Below, in pieces: positions 63,962 through 64,000 of a DNA stretch of 64,000 bases. The first letter of the stretch is position 1. Every line of letters starts with the position of its first letter. Source of the DNA: Elysia chlorotica (lineage: Eukaryota > Mollusca > Gastropoda > Plakobranchidae); contig RQTK01000155.1 in NCBI GenBank assembly GCA_003991915.1, positions 454,245 through 518,244 of the forward strand, written 5' to 3'. A model generated the notes under the pieces. That model did not search any database, was not told the DNA's origin, and worked only from the letters and a program-made list of their open reading frames with translations. The translations under genes were made by a program, and so were the position numbers.

Positions 63962-64000
63962 CGCAAAGTGGCTCAAGTGGTATAGCGTTGGTCACCCAAT
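63962..64000 (+). mobile_element. Start of a tRNA-like element cut by the window edge
   Basis: GCAAAGTGGCTCAAGTGGTA has a tRNA-like 5' end with an A box (TGGCTCAAGTGG). The B-box half is outside the window, so a tRNA gene and a SINE cannot be told apart. Confidence 0.35.

Overview
The window is animal nuclear DNA. It is AT-rich, more than 90% non-coding and unusually rich in microsatellites: GA/CT, GATA, GAT, CAA, GACA and poly-C tracts. tRNA-derived SINEs and decayed LINE fragments are scattered through it. A coding gene cut into small GC-rich exons by kilobase introns, plus SINEs with pentamer CAACT tails, suggests an invertebrate, most likely a mollusc (probably a gastropod). The taxon is an inference.

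The only gene I can support runs on the minus strand from about 50.44 kb to beyond the left edge. Six coding exons join with compatible phases: 50347-50441, 28782-28963, 24721-24842, 9031-9096, 6356-6500 and 3887-5578. All have GT..AG junctions, and together they encode 767 residues plus one base. The product starts MGNKLCAPLLKK, a probable myristoylation/palmitoylation signal. It then has an EVH1/WH1 domain (about residues 32-133) and a long Ser/Pro-rich linker with two polyproline tracts. From memory this order matches the N-terminal half of Drosophila Still life (SIF type 1), the TIAM-family Rac guanine-nucleotide exchange factor. The PH, Ras-binding, PDZ and DH-PH parts are not in the window and should lie to the left.

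Layout from left to right. 1-3886: part of intron 6 with a GACA tract, a CAA tract and a tRNA-like SINE head. 3887-9096: exons 6, 5 and 4. 9097-24720: intron 3, with GA/CT and TATC tracts, a run of three tRNA-like heads (13.7-14.0 kb), GC-rich non-repetitive islands, and a satellite with a unit of about 510 bp (20.1-22.1 kb). 24721-28963: exons 3 and 2, separated by intron 2, which holds a minisatellite of about 1 kb. 28964-50346: intron 1, 21 kb, holding SINEs, two LINE fragments (one with clear target-site duplications), a perfect 212-bp duplication and many microsatellites. 50347-50441: exon 1. 50442-64000: upstream flank, almost wholly repeats, with no second gene I can support.

I found no novel multigene system. 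The most useful observations are the SIF-type N-terminus with an EVH1 domain, a skippable 66-nt exon whose acceptor tract is built from a pentanucleotide repeat, and the SINE/satellite structures.
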